Made by a program: the position numbers and the translations under genes
Shown: one piece after another, positions 9,740 through 18,975 of the stretch
Position numbering within the stretch: the first letter of the stretch is position 1
Layout: each line of letters starts with the position of its first letter
The notes under the pieces: model-generated
Told to the model about the DNA's origin: nothing
Database searches by the model: none
The model's input: only the letters and a program-made list of their open reading frames with translations
Assembly: GCA_028284295.1 (NCBI GenBank)
Contig: JANQSB010000004.1
Coordinates: forward strand, 1 to 35,954
Length of the DNA: 35,954 nt
Direction of reading: 5' to 3'
Source: Myxococcota bacterium
GTDB taxonomy: Bacteria > Myxococcota_A > UBA9160 > UBA4427

Positions 9740-10557
9740 GAAGAGCCGCCGAAGCAGCGCTCGCCTGCCTCGTCCTCGTCGCGAGCCCGTCACCGGTCGG
9801 AGCGAGCGCCACGGGAGCCGTCGAGACCGGCGCTCTGGCTCGAGGGGACCGCGCGTGGCAGGACCGAGCCGCGTCGATCGACGAGGACCTCGCCAGGCCC
9901 GATCGGATCGAGGAAGCCGTCGGGGCCTACGGCGAGGCCGCCGCGAGCGACGCCACGAGCATCGAGGCCCGCTGGAAGCTGCTGCGTGCACTGCACTTCC
10001 TCGTGGACTTCACCCACGCGGACGAAGCCCGGAAGGAGCAGGCCCTCGCGCAGGCCGTCGCGATCGCCCGCAACGGGGTCCCGCCAGACGACGAGGGCAA
10101 GTCGGCGGGGGATCGCGCGCAGCTGCACTTCTGGACCGCGATCGTCTGGGGTGTGCGGGGACAGCGGGTCGGCCTGCTGACGATCGTCCGAGAAGGCGTT
10201 GCCAGCCGGATTCGCGAGCACGCCGAGCACGCCGCCGCCCTCGACCCGACGATCGAGCGCGGCGGGGCCTGGCGCCTGCTCTCGAGACTCCACGGCGGAC
10301 TGCCCCGGGTGCCCTTCGTCTCGGGCTGGGTCGACCGCGAGCGAACCCTTCCGCTGGCCGAGCGCGCCCTGGCGGTCGATTCCGAAGACCCGGGAAATCG
10401 ACTGGTGCTCGCCATGGCGCTGCTCGAGCGCGCGCCCGACCGGTCGGCCGAGGCACGGGAGATGCTGGAGATCGTCTCGCAGCTCGTGCCGCGACAGAGC
10501 CTGCTCGTCGAGGACCTGGCGATCCGAGAGCAGGCGCGCGAGCTTCTCGGCCGCTGA
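9736..10557 (+). CDS. Secreted TPR protein, TRAP-transporter T-component (TatT)-like
   Basis: ATG overlaps upstream TGA (ATGA); signal peptide MRRAAEAALACLVLVASPSPVGASA; TPR-like helices; ERGGAWRLLSRLHGGLPRVPF...LPLAERALAVDSEDPGNRLVLAMALLE resembles TatT. Confidence 0.55.
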   Translation: MRRAAEAALACLVLVASPSPVGASATGAVETGALARGDRAWQDRAASIDEDLARPDRIEEAVGAYGEAAASDATSIEARWKLLRALHFLVDFTHADEARKEQALAQAVAIARNGVPPDDEGKSAGDRAQLHFWTAIVWGVRGQRVGLLTIVREGVASRIREHAEHAAALDPTIERGGAWRLLSRLHGGLPRVPFVSGWVDRERTLPLAERALAVDSEDPGNRLVLAMALLERAPDRSAEAREMLEIVSQLVPRQSLLVEDLAIREQARELLGR

Positions 10558-10720
10558 TCCCGTCCGGACGCGGCGAGGCCTCCCTCCACGATGGAGGCGA
10601 ATGGCTCGGAATCGGCGCGGACCGGCGCCGCGGGAAGCTTGCCCTGCAAGTCCGTCGCGGGACCCGCTTGCTCCAGGCGCGGGAAAGTGAAAAGATCCGG
10701 GGGCGAGGCGAGGAGAACCG

Positions 10721-12457
10721 TTGGCGCGCGAACCGTCCCTGCGCGAGCTGCTGTCCGGAGAGAAGCCGGGACCCGAGGCCGTCGCCTTCTGCGAGTGGAT
10801 GGAGTCCCTGGACTGGGACTTCCGGGCCGCAGCCGAGGCCCGCCGCACCGAGCCCCGCCTGCTGTATCGCGAGTGGCTCGCGGGGCTGAACTGGAATCAG
10901 TCGCTGGCGGCCCGGATCTACCGCAAGCCCGGCTCCAGGAAGCGTGGCGTCACACGCCAGGCCATCGACGCGCAGATGCGCTCGCTGGGCGTGACCCGGC
11001 CTCTCGACCTGCGCAAGCAGCTCGGCGAGCAGGACCTCGAAGGCGCGCTGGACGCCATGGAGCAGGCCCAGCGGGAGATCGAGTCGCGCACCTCGACCGC
11101 GCGCCTCGCGGGCGAGCAGCTGCTGGCACTGGCCGAGACCTACCGGCGAATGGGAGACGTCGCCGCGGCGCGACGGACCCTCGACGAGCTCGTCAAGCTC
11201 GCGCGCCGCAGCGAATCGGTCGAGCTCGCGGGCCGCGCCATGCGCGCCCTGCCCTACCTGCTCTTCCAGGCGGCTGCCTACGGCCACGAGGACCGCGAGC
11301 TCATCGACACCCTGGAGGCCTGGTCCGTCGGACTGCGCGAGTCGGGCGATCTCGATGCCCTCGTCCTGTGCCTCGCACGCCTGGGCTTCGAGCTGTACGG
11401 CATCAACCGCGACGGCTCGCGCGATCGCGCCCAGCAGCTCACCAAGGAGGCCTTCGAGCTGGCCCGGGGCCCCGTCGCTCCACGCACGCGCAGCATCGTC
11501 CACGCCTGCCGGATCGTGGCCCTGAGCGACCCCGACCACCTGGACGAGCGACTTCGGATCCTGGAGCCCGTGCTCGAGGAGTCGCGCCAGCTCCCGGCCG
11601 ACGACCGCTTCTTCGCCCTCGACATGCTCCTCACCGACCTCCTCGAGGCGGCGCGAGTCGACGAGCTGCCGGCAGTGCTCGAGGAGATGCGCGCGCTCGA
11701 GGACCGCTGCAGCGCGCCGTGGCCCCAGCGCTATCGGGCCACCCTCGCCATCCTGCGCGGCGACTTCGAGGAGGCCGAGCGACTGGCCGTCCTGCCGCCG
11801 ACCATGCCGCTCGCGTCCGCCGCCCAGGTCCGGGGCCTGCAGCAGTACGAGGCCCTCAAGCTGCGCGGCGAATGGGAGAACCTCTCCGGGCTGGTGCGCT
11901 GGAACGCCAATCAACAGCCGGAGTTCATCGGCTACCGCTTCTGTCTCGCTCAGCTCGCCTGCCTGATGGGACGGACCGAAGGCGTCGACGACGAGCTCGA
12001 CCGCTGGGCCGACCAGGGCTTCGCCTGCGTGCCCACCGACTTCCTGCGCGTCCCGAACCTCTGCATCCTCGCCGAGGTGGCGCACACCCTGGATCGACCG
12101 GACCACGCCGAGGCCCTGCACGCCCTGCTATCGCCCTTCGCCGAGCGCGTCTCGCTCGTTCGCGTGACCGCCTCGATCCAGGGGGCCGTCGCGCGCTACG
12201 TCGCCCTGCTCGAGTGCACCCTCGAGCGCTGGGACGAGGCCGAGTCCCACTTCCGCCAGGCCTGCGCGACCCACGAGGCGCTGCGCGCGCGCCCGTATAC
12301 CGCATGGACCCTGTACGACCACGGCCGCATGCTGGTCGAGACCGGGCGCGATCCGGGCCGCGGTCAGGACCTGGCGCGGATGGCGTCCGGCGAGGCCGCC
12401 GCCGTCGGGATGGGCTGGCTGGTGGAGCGCTCGCGTCAGCTGATCCAGCGCGCCTGA
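10721..12457 (+). CDS. TPR-domain cytoplasmic protein
   Basis: TTG start with AGGAGA upstream; all-helical protein with TPR-like repeats and a C-terminus resembling MalT/LuxR-type TPR regions (AWTLYDHGRMLVETG). Confidence 0.65.
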   Translation: MAREPSLRELLSGEKPGPEAVAFCEWMESLDWDFRAAAEARRTEPRLLYREWLAGLNWNQSLAARIYRKPGSRKRGVTRQAIDAQMRSLGVTRPLDLRKQLGEQDLEGALDAMEQAQREIESRTSTARLAGEQLLALAETYRRMGDVAAARRTLDELVKLARRSESVELAGRAMRALPYLLFQAAAYGHEDRELIDTLEAWSVGLRESGDLDALVLCLARLGFELYGINRDGSRDRAQQLTKEAFELARGPVAPRTRSIVHACRIVALSDPDHLDERLRILEPVLEESRQLPADDRFFALDMLLTDLLEAARVDELPAVLEEMRALEDRCSAPWPQRYRATLAILRGDFEEAERLAVLPPTMPLASAAQVRGLQQYEALKLRGEWENLSGLVRWNANQQPEFIGYRFCLAQLACLMGRTEGVDDELDRWADQGFACVPTDFLRVPNLCILAEVAHTLDRPDHAEALHALLSPFAERVSLVRVTASIQGAVARYVALLECTLERWDEAESHFRQACATHEALRARPYTAWTLYDHGRMLVETGRDPGRGQDLARMASGEAAAVGMGWLVERSRQLIQRA

Positions 12458-12459
12458 AA

Positions 12460-12503
12460 GCCCCCGAGCGCCCGGGGGCAAGCGCGATCGCTTGCCCGGC
12501 AAG
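12460..12503 (+). terminator. Cluster of three overlapping or alternative hairpins between TPR and RHS genes
   Basis: GCCCCCG-N6-CGGGGGC (12460-12479), GCAAGCG-CGAT-CGCTTGC (12478-12495) and CTTGC-CCG-GCAAG (12491-12503 region). Confidence 0.5.
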
Positions 12504-12551
12504 TGAAATTGTCGTTTGACGACGCGGGGTTCCGCTCCATACGTTGCCGCC

Positions 12552-15500
12552 ATGACGAGCCGGCAACGCTTCTTCCTCGCGAGCGCCCTGGCGGCGCTGA
12601 CCCTGGGAATCGTCGGATCCCTCTCGCCCGCGGGCGCGCGTACCGACACCTACGCCTACGACGAGGCCGGGCGCCTCGTCGAGGCCCGCCTCGGCGAGAT
12701 GGTGGTCACCTACAGCTGGGATCCGGCCGGGAACCTGCTGACGCGAACGGTGCCCGAGCCGGGCGCCGGGACCATCGCCGCAGCGGCCCTGCTCGCGATG
12801 GGCTTCCTGCGGCGCCGCTCCGCACGCGGGCTTCGAGCGCGCTCGCAGCGAGGCGCTCGCGCCCCCCTGGTCCTCGTGCTGGCCGTCGCCGGGCTCGGCT
12901 CCGCGACCACCGCACGCGCCCAGTGCGACCCCATCGACCCGCCGCTACCCAGCACGAACATCGCCGTCGAGACCGGGGACGGCAGCAAGGTGCGGGTCCA
13001 GTGCGACGAGTTGTGCACGCTCACCGCCAGCGTCTCGCCGGACCCGGGGCCGGTCAGCATCTCGCCGGAGATGGTCGACCTGGGTCCGGGCGTACCCTTC
13101 GACTTCCTGCTGCTGGCCGACGCCGATGCGACGGACGGCGACACCGTGTCGGTCTTCATCCAGTACTCCTGCCCGGGTGGCGGGAGCTCGTTCGACTACC
13201 GCGCCTACATCCAGGCCATCGACAACCAGACCATCGAGAGCAAGGGCGGCGGCACCGACGCCGACCCGGTGAGCACGCGCAACGGCGAGCTCTTCAAGGA
13301 GCTCTCTCCGGATCTTGACCTCGGCGGTCCCCTGCCTCTGCGCTTTCAGCGCTACTACGCGTCGAACCTCCTGACGGACGCGCGCACCGACAGCCGCCTC
13401 GGGGACAACTGGCTGCACAACTTCCGCTGGGAGCTACGAGCGCGCTCCCGCGACGCGGTCCTCACGACGCCGGTCGGGCGCACCGTACGCTTCCTCAAGC
13501 AGGGGGACGACTGGGTGCTGATCGGCCCGACGGCCATCCCCTTCCAGCTGGCCGACAACGACGCGACCAACGGCACCACCCTGTACGACCCCCGGACCGC
13601 GCTCTTCTACGAGTTCAGCATCGGCGACGTCCTGCTGAGCGTGAGGGATGGAAACGGCAACACCCATACCCTCGGATACTCGCTTCCGGGTCCCGGCCAG
13701 CTCCAGCTCGACAGCGTGAGCGACGGTCTGGGCCGCACCCTCAGCTTCACGTACACGAGCGGTCTGATGAAGAGCGTCAGCGACGGCAACCGCACCGTGC
13801 TCTTCGACCACAGCGGAAACGACCTCAGCTCGGTCACGGACGCGACGGGCCAGACGACGCTCTACGCGTACGATAGCGGCGCGCTGCTCGTCAGCGAGAC
13901 GCGTCCGGAGGGCAACGTGCCCTTCTCACAGACCTGGTCGACGGGGGGCGGCGGTGCTTCGTCCGGTGGCAGCGGCGCGGGCATCGTCACCGGCCTCTCG
14001 CAGGTGATGACCCAGACCGACGCCGACGGCAACAGCGTCGGCTTCGCCTATGCGGCCCCCTCGACGACCATCACCGACGTCCTCGGAAGCCGCACACACT
14101 TGCACGACGCGGCCGGAGAGCTCACCCAGAGCACCGACCGGACAGGAGAGAGCGTCTCGATCGAGCTCGACGACGACGGCCGGCGCAGCGACGTGACCGA
14201 CCGCTTCGGCGACACCACGAGCACCGCCTACGACGCGGTCGGCGGAGCCCCCGAGACCATCACCCACGCCGACGGAACGGAGTCGCATCTGGCCTACACC
14301 AGCCGCACGGTGGGTTCCCTGACGGCACGCGACCTCACCACCGTCACCAACACGGACGGCACCACGGAGACCCTCGGCTACGACGCCGATGGCAACCGCA
14401 ACTCGCGAACGGACCCGGCTGGCAACGTCTCGACCACCACCTACGACGGCAACGGCCGGACCCTGACGGCCACGAATCCCGAGACGGGCACCACCACCAT
14501 GGCGTACGACGGCGCCGCCAACCCGATCTCCCACACCGACCCGGCCGGAAACACCACCACCATCGACTACGACGCGATGCTGCGCCCGGAGCTCGTCACC
14601 TACGAGGACACGGAGACGGTCGGCCTGGGCTACGACGCCAACGACAACGTGACCAGCCGGACCGACGAGCGCGGCAACATCACCACCGTCGACTACGACG
14701 ACAACGGCAATCCCGGCACGCTCACCGATCCGCAGGGAAGCGTGAGCTACGGCTACGACGGCAACGACCGGGCCACGAGCCGCACGGACCGCACCGGCCG
14801 CACGATGAGCGTCGCCTACGACGCCACGGGTCGGCTCGCTTCGAGTACCGACGAGGGCAACAACACCACGACCTTCGACTACGACGCCCGGGGACGCCTG
14901 TCCCAGGTGACGCAGCCGGAAGGCAACGGGGTCGGACTCCAGTACGACGCCGAGGGCCTCCTCGCCATACTCACCGACGGCCGCGGCGAGTCCCTCTCCT
15001 TGAGCCGCGACGCCATGGGCCGCGCCACCCAGCTGACCACGCCCCGGGGCGACCCCTGGCGCATCGACTACGACCTGATGGGTCGGCCGAGCCTGTACGA
15101 GGACCCGGAAGGTGGGGAGACCACGGTGGCGCGCGACCCCAACGGAGCGGTCAGCGCCATCATGCTGCCCGGGGGCACCGTGACGGGCCAGTACGAGTAC
15201 GACGGCCTCGGCAATCTCGACCGGGTCTGGGACCCGAACGGCCAGCCCTGGGAACGGGCCCACGACACGTCGGGACGCCCCGTCTCGCGAACCGACCCCC
15301 TGGGCCAGACCACGACCATCGACTACGACGAGCGCAACCGGGTCTCCGGCTTCACCTTCGCGGGTTCCCTGGGGAGCCTGCAGATCGCCCGGGACGAGGC
15401 CGGCAACCCTACGGCCGTCAGTGGCTCGGACGGCACGGCCATGACCATGGGCTACGACAGCGCCGGGCGCGCCACATCGGGTACCGGGCTCTCGCTCTCC

Positions 15501-16961
15501 CGGGACGCCGAGGGTCGCGTCACCGACAGCAACGGCATCGGGGTGACCTACAACAGCGCCGGCCTGCCCGAGACGATGACCCTGGCGCCGGGCGTGACCG
15601 TCACCTACGGCTACGACGCGAACGGACGGCCCACCACGGTGGACGACTCGTTCGGCAACGGCGTCATCCTGAGCTATGACGGCGACGGGAACCTCGCGTC
15701 GATCGTCCGCTCCAACGGCACCACCACCACCTACAGCTACGACGAGGACGGAAAGCTCATCGGCATCGACGAGGGCAGCTTCGGCGACACCTGGCTGACA
15801 CGAGACGCGCTCGGGCGGGTCACCGGGGTCGAGCGCACCGGCATCGGCGACGACATGCTGCCCCTGGACGGCATCTCCCAGGGCTTCGACGACGCGTCGC
15901 AGGTGGAGGGCGCCGGGTACGACGAGCTGGGGCGCATGGTCGAGGACGGGTCGGACAGCTACGACTGGAGCCTGGGCGGCCCCCTCTGGAGCCACACCCG
16001 CGACGGCGAGACCACCGACTCCGAGTACGACGCCTTCGGCAACCGCACCTCGAGGACGCGCGGCGGTGAGACCCGCGACTACGTCTGGAACTACGCGCTG
16101 GACCTCTCCGGCCTTTCCATCGAGCGGGACGGAGGCGAGGACCAGCGCTACTGGGTCCACCTCACGCTCGGGCACCTGCTCTACCGAATCGACCCCGAGA
16201 CGGGCGCGCCCACCTTCTATCACTTCAACGAGTCGGGCGATACGACCTTCCTGACGGACGGCATGGGCAACCAGGTGGCCCAGTACCGCTACTCGCCCTT
16301 CGGACGCATCGACCGGGGGGAGGGGCAGGACGAGCCCTTCACCTACCGCGGCCAGTTCGGCGGCTTCGAGGACTCCCCGGGGCTGCACCTGATTCCGCGA
16401 TTCGGCTGGTACGACTCGGACCGCCAGCGATACATGGAGCGTCAGCCGGACGCCATGCGCCCGAATCACGTGAACCCCTACGACTTCTTCGGCAACAACC
16501 CGTTCCGCCTGCCGACCGGGCTGCCGCGCGTGCCTCCGATCGGAACCGTCCCCAGCGTGCCGGAGCTGATCGACCGGGCGAGCGGGCCCCAGGTCGACCG
16601 CACGACGGACCGCGCGGAGCGCCGGCTGACCTTCGCCGCGCAGGACCTCGGCTCGATCTTCCTGGACGAGTTCGAGGACGGGCCCCTCGACGGCCTTCCC
16701 TTCAACCCGAACGGTCTCGGCAGCGAGCTCGACCTCACCGAAGAGGAGGCCGAGGCCGCCCTGACGCGGCTCTCGCGGGACCTGCTGCTGCTGGCCGCGG
16801 CGCTCCAACGCAGCATTCCCTTCGAGTTCTTCTCGGACAGCGACGCGACGAACCAGTTCCCGCTGGGACCGCTGAATCACCGCGAGGCACCGAACAAGCC
16901 CGAGCTGGCCGAGCCCAGGCCCGGCAAGGCCCCCTCCCTGCGACTGCGCACCTCCTTCTAG
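12552..16961 (+). CDS. Secreted RHS/YD-repeat protein with DUF6531-like N-terminal region
   Basis: Signal peptide; DPVSTRNGELFKELSPDLDLGGPLPLRFQRYY; many YDxxGNxxxxTDPxGN YD repeats; RHS-core-like terminus YSPFGRIDR...RYMERQPDAMRPNHVNPYDFFGNNP. Confidence 0.92.
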   Translation: MTSRQRFFLASALAALTLGIVGSLSPAGARTDTYAYDEAGRLVEARLGEMVVTYSWDPAGNLLTRTVPEPGAGTIAAAALLAMGFLRRRSARGLRARSQRGARAPLVLVLAVAGLGSATTARAQCDPIDPPLPSTNIAVETGDGSKVRVQCDELCTLTASVSPDPGPVSISPEMVDLGPGVPFDFLLLADADATDGDTVSVFIQYSCPGGGSSFDYRAYIQAIDNQTIESKGGGTDADPVSTRNGELFKELSPDLDLGGPLPLRFQRYYASNLLTDARTDSRLGDNWLHNFRWELRARSRDAVLTTPVGRTVRFLKQGDDWVLIGPTAIPFQLADNDATNGTTLYDPRTALFYEFSIGDVLLSVRDGNGNTHTLGYSLPGPGQLQLDSVSDGLGRTLSFTYTSGLMKSVSDGNRTVLFDHSGNDLSSVTDATGQTTLYAYDSGALLVSETRPEGNVPFSQTWSTGGGGASSGGSGAGIVTGLSQVMTQTDADGNSVGFAYAAPSTTITDVLGSRTHLHDAAGELTQSTDRTGESVSIELDDDGRRSDVTDRFGDTTSTAYDAVGGAPETITHADGTESHLAYTSRTVGSLTARDLTTVTNTDGTTETLGYDADGNRNSRTDPAGNVSTTTYDGNGRTLTATNPETGTTTMAYDGAANPISHTDPAGNTTTIDYDAMLRPELVTYEDTETVGLGYDANDNVTSRTDERGNITTVDYDDNGNPGTLTDPQGSVSYGYDGNDRATSRTDRTGRTMSVAYDATGRLASSTDEGNNTTTFDYDARGRLSQVTQPEGNGVGLQYDAEGLLAILTDGRGESLSLSRDAMGRATQLTTPRGDPWRIDYDLMGRPSLYEDPEGGETTVARDPNGAVSAIMLPGGTVTGQYEYDGLGNLDRVWDPNGQPWERAHDTSGRPVSRTDPLGQTTTIDYDERNRVSGFTFAGSLGSLQIARDEAGNPTAVSGSDGTAMTMGYDSAGRATSGTGLSLSRDAEGRVTDSNGIGVTYNSAGLPETMTLAPGVTVTYGYDANGRPTTVDDSFGNGVILSYDGDGNLASIVRSNGTTTTYSYDEDGKLIGIDEGSFGDTWLTRDALGRVTGVERTGIGDDMLPLDGISQGFDDASQVEGAGYDELGRMVEDGSDSYDWSLGGPLWSHTRDGETTDSEYDAFGNRTSRTRGGETRDYVWNYALDLSGLSIERDGGEDQRYWVHLTLGHLLYRIDPETGAPTFYHFNESGDTTFLTDGMGNQVAQYRYSPFGRIDRGEGQDEPFTYRGQFGGFEDSPGLHLIPRFGWYDSDRQRYMERQPDAMRPNHVNPYDFFGNNPFRLPTGLPRVPPIGTVPSVPELIDRASGPQVDRTTDRAERRLTFAAQDLGSIFLDEFEDGPLDGLPFNPNGLGSELDLTEEEAEAALTRLSRDLLLLAAALQRSIPFEFFSDSDATNQFPLGPLNHREAPNKPELAEPRPGKAPSLRLRTSF

Positions 16962-17665
16962 CGGCGCTCCGGCGCGGACCTTTGGATCGCTCCCAGCAGC
17001 CCCTCGCTCACGTAGACGAGCATCAGGACGAGGAGCACGGCCCCGCCCGGCAGCCGGAACACGAGCAGCAGCAGGCCGGCGCCGATCGATCCGAAGTAGA
17101 CGGCCCTCGCCCGCGCGCTGCCGAAGTGCTTGAAGGAACGGAACGGGATCGGGACGACCATCAGGCCCGCCGCGACCAGCACCAGGGCGACGAGCAGCCC
17201 CGGCTCGCCCAGCAGCGCCCAACCGGTCTCGTGCCACGCCATGACCAGCGTCACGACGAGCAGCGCCGCCACGGGCGTGGGGATTCCCGAGAAGGACGCG
17301 TCGCCCTGGTCCGGGCGGCTGTTGAAGAGCGCCAACCGGACGGCGCTGCACCCGACGAAGAGCGCCAGCGGGAGCAAGGCGACGGGTACCCCCGCCAGCC
17401 GGCCGAGGTCGTCGAGACGCCAGGCCCAGGCCAGCCAGGCCGGCGCCACCCCGAAGGAGATCACGTCGGCGAGGCTGTCGAGCTGCTCGCCGAAGGAGCT
17501 CCGGGCGTCGAGCATCCGGGCGACCCGCCCGTCCACCATGTCGCACAGCGCGGCGGCGATGAGCGCATTGCAGGCCCAGTAGGCGTGCTCGGCAGCCCAC
17601 ATCATCGAGAGCAGGGCCGAGAAGACGCCGGCCAGGGTGACGGCGGCCGGGATCGCGAGCTTCAC
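16958..17665 (-). CDS. pssA: CDP-alcohol phosphatidyltransferase, probable phosphatidylserine synthase
   Basis: CDP-alcohol motif DGRVARMLDARSSFGEQLDSLAD; multiple TM helices; GTG start. Confidence 0.85.
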   Translation of the reverse strand: MKLAIPAAVTLAGVFSALLSMMWAAEHAYWACNALIAAALCDMVDGRVARMLDARSSFGEQLDSLADVISFGVAPAWLAWAWRLDDLGRLAGVPVALLPLALFVGCSAVRLALFNSRPDQGDASFSGIPTPVAALLVVTLVMAWHETGWALLGEPGLLVALVLVAAGLMVVPIPFRSFKHFGSARARAVYFGSIGAGLLLLVFRLPGGAVLLVLMLVYVSEGLLGAIQRSAPERR

Positions 17666-17793
17666 GATTCCCCGGCGCGGGCTGTGGGGTGGGCGGGCAG
17701 GTGCACGGCGAGAAGGTCCCCGCTCACCCGCCGGTGCGCCACCCGGTGCGCATCCCGGCGATCCAGATCACCCTCGAGCCGCGGGATCCCGCC

Positions 17794-18975
17794 TCACATC
17801 GCGAAGAAGGGCCAGTCGGGCTCGAGGCCGAAGAGGATCTGACCGACCGCTTCCAGACGCGCCTCGGCCACGAAGGCGTGCTGGCTGATCACGTGGACGT
17901 CGCGGAAGTAGCGCGGAAAGCGCTGCTCCTCACGGATTCCGGCGGTGCCGACGCAGGAGTGGACGAGATCGACCGCCTCGACCGCCGACAGCACCGCGTG
18001 GGAGCTGGCCTGCTGGCAGCGCGCCTTCTCCTCCATGTCGAGGGGGCGCTCGTGCGCGATCTCCCACGCCTCTCCGTACGCCTCGTGAAATAAGGCCCGT
18101 GCGGCCCGGAGGGTGGCGTCGGCGCGTGCCAGCCGTAGCTGGGCGCGGTGCCGATTGCGCAGCGTGTTCCCGGTGTAGGCGGGCACGCGCGCGCCGAGCT
18201 CGCGCAGCTCGTCGACGGCCGCCCGGGCGATGCCCAGCGCCACCGTGGCGTGACACGCCACGGTCGTCCAGACCACGAGTCGCGAGAGCGGGCCTTCGTA
18301 GGCGGGAGCCGGCTGCTCGAGCGGCCCGAAGGGCGCCGTGCGCTCGGAGGGAACGAAGACGTCCTCCATCTGCAGGTCGTGGCTGCCGGTGCCGCACATC
18401 CCCATGGTGTTCCAGTTGGGCAGGATCTCGCAGTCGCCGATCGGTGCGAGCATCAGCAGCACCTCGGGAAGCCCCTCGGCATCGACACGCGGGGTGTCGC
18501 CGTCGTACACGTCCGCCAGTCCGATCGTCCAGGTGGAGCCGTGGCAGTTGCTGTTGAAGGGCGTGCGTCCGGTCACGCGGAAGCCGCCCTCCACCGCGAC
18601 GGCGCGGCGGTGGGGGTTGAAGGCGCCGCTGACGACGGCATCGGGTGCGCCGTAGGCCTCGGCGCTCACCGCGTCCGCGAAGAAGCCCCCGTACAGCTCG
18701 CTGGCGTTGCTGACCTGAACGTTCCAGGCCGCCGCACTGTCGATTCGAGCCAGCTCTTCGGCCACGCTGAGCTCGGCGACCGGATCGAGACCCAGGCCGC
18801 CCCGTGTGACCGGGCGGAGCATCCGGTAGAAGCCCGCATCTCGCAGTGCCTCGTGCACCTCGGGCGCGAGCCGCTTCCTCCGCTCGGATTCGTCCGCGTA
18901 CTCGCAGATCAGCGGCGCGAGTCGCGCCAGTGCGTCCCGGAGCCCTTCGTCGGGGGTCGTCGTTGCCGTCGCCAT
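17794..18975 (-). CDS. Acyl-CoA dehydrogenase-family / flavin-dependent monooxygenase-like protein
   Basis: ATG at 18975; GFYRMLRPVTRGGLGLDP, SAAAWNVQVSNASE, VSGAFNPHRRAVAVEGGFRVTGRTPFNSNCHGSTW, GTGSHDLQMEDVFVP and C-terminal HVISQHAFV are family-like. Confidence 0.85.
   Translation of the reverse strand: MATATTTPDEGLRDALARLAPLICEYADESERRKRLAPEVHEALRDAGFYRMLRPVTRGGLGLDPVAELSVAEELARIDSAAAWNVQVSNASELYGGFFADAVSAEAYGAPDAVVSGAFNPHRRAVAVEGGFRVTGRTPFNSNCHGSTWTIGLADVYDGDTPRVDAEGLPEVLLMLAPIGDCEILPNWNTMGMCGTGSHDLQMEDVFVPSERTAPFGPLEQPAPAYEGPLSRLVVWTTVACHATVALGIARAAVDELRELGARVPAYTGNTLRNRHRAQLRLARADATLRAARALFHEAYGEAWEIAHERPLDMEEKARCQQASSHAVLSAVEAVDLVHSCVGTAGIREEQRFPRYFRDVHVISQHAFVAEARLEAVGQILFGLEPDWPFFAM

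Noticed and set aside
12552-16961. Polymorphic RHS toxin/immunity system
   Set aside because: No recognised toxin tip and no same-strand immunity gene; kept only as a question about the tip.
13926-17600. 1224-aa minus-strand ORF opposite RHS and spanning pssA
   Set aside because: Shadow of repetitive YD codons; composition is artefactual and conflicts with strong family matches on both RHS and pssA frames.
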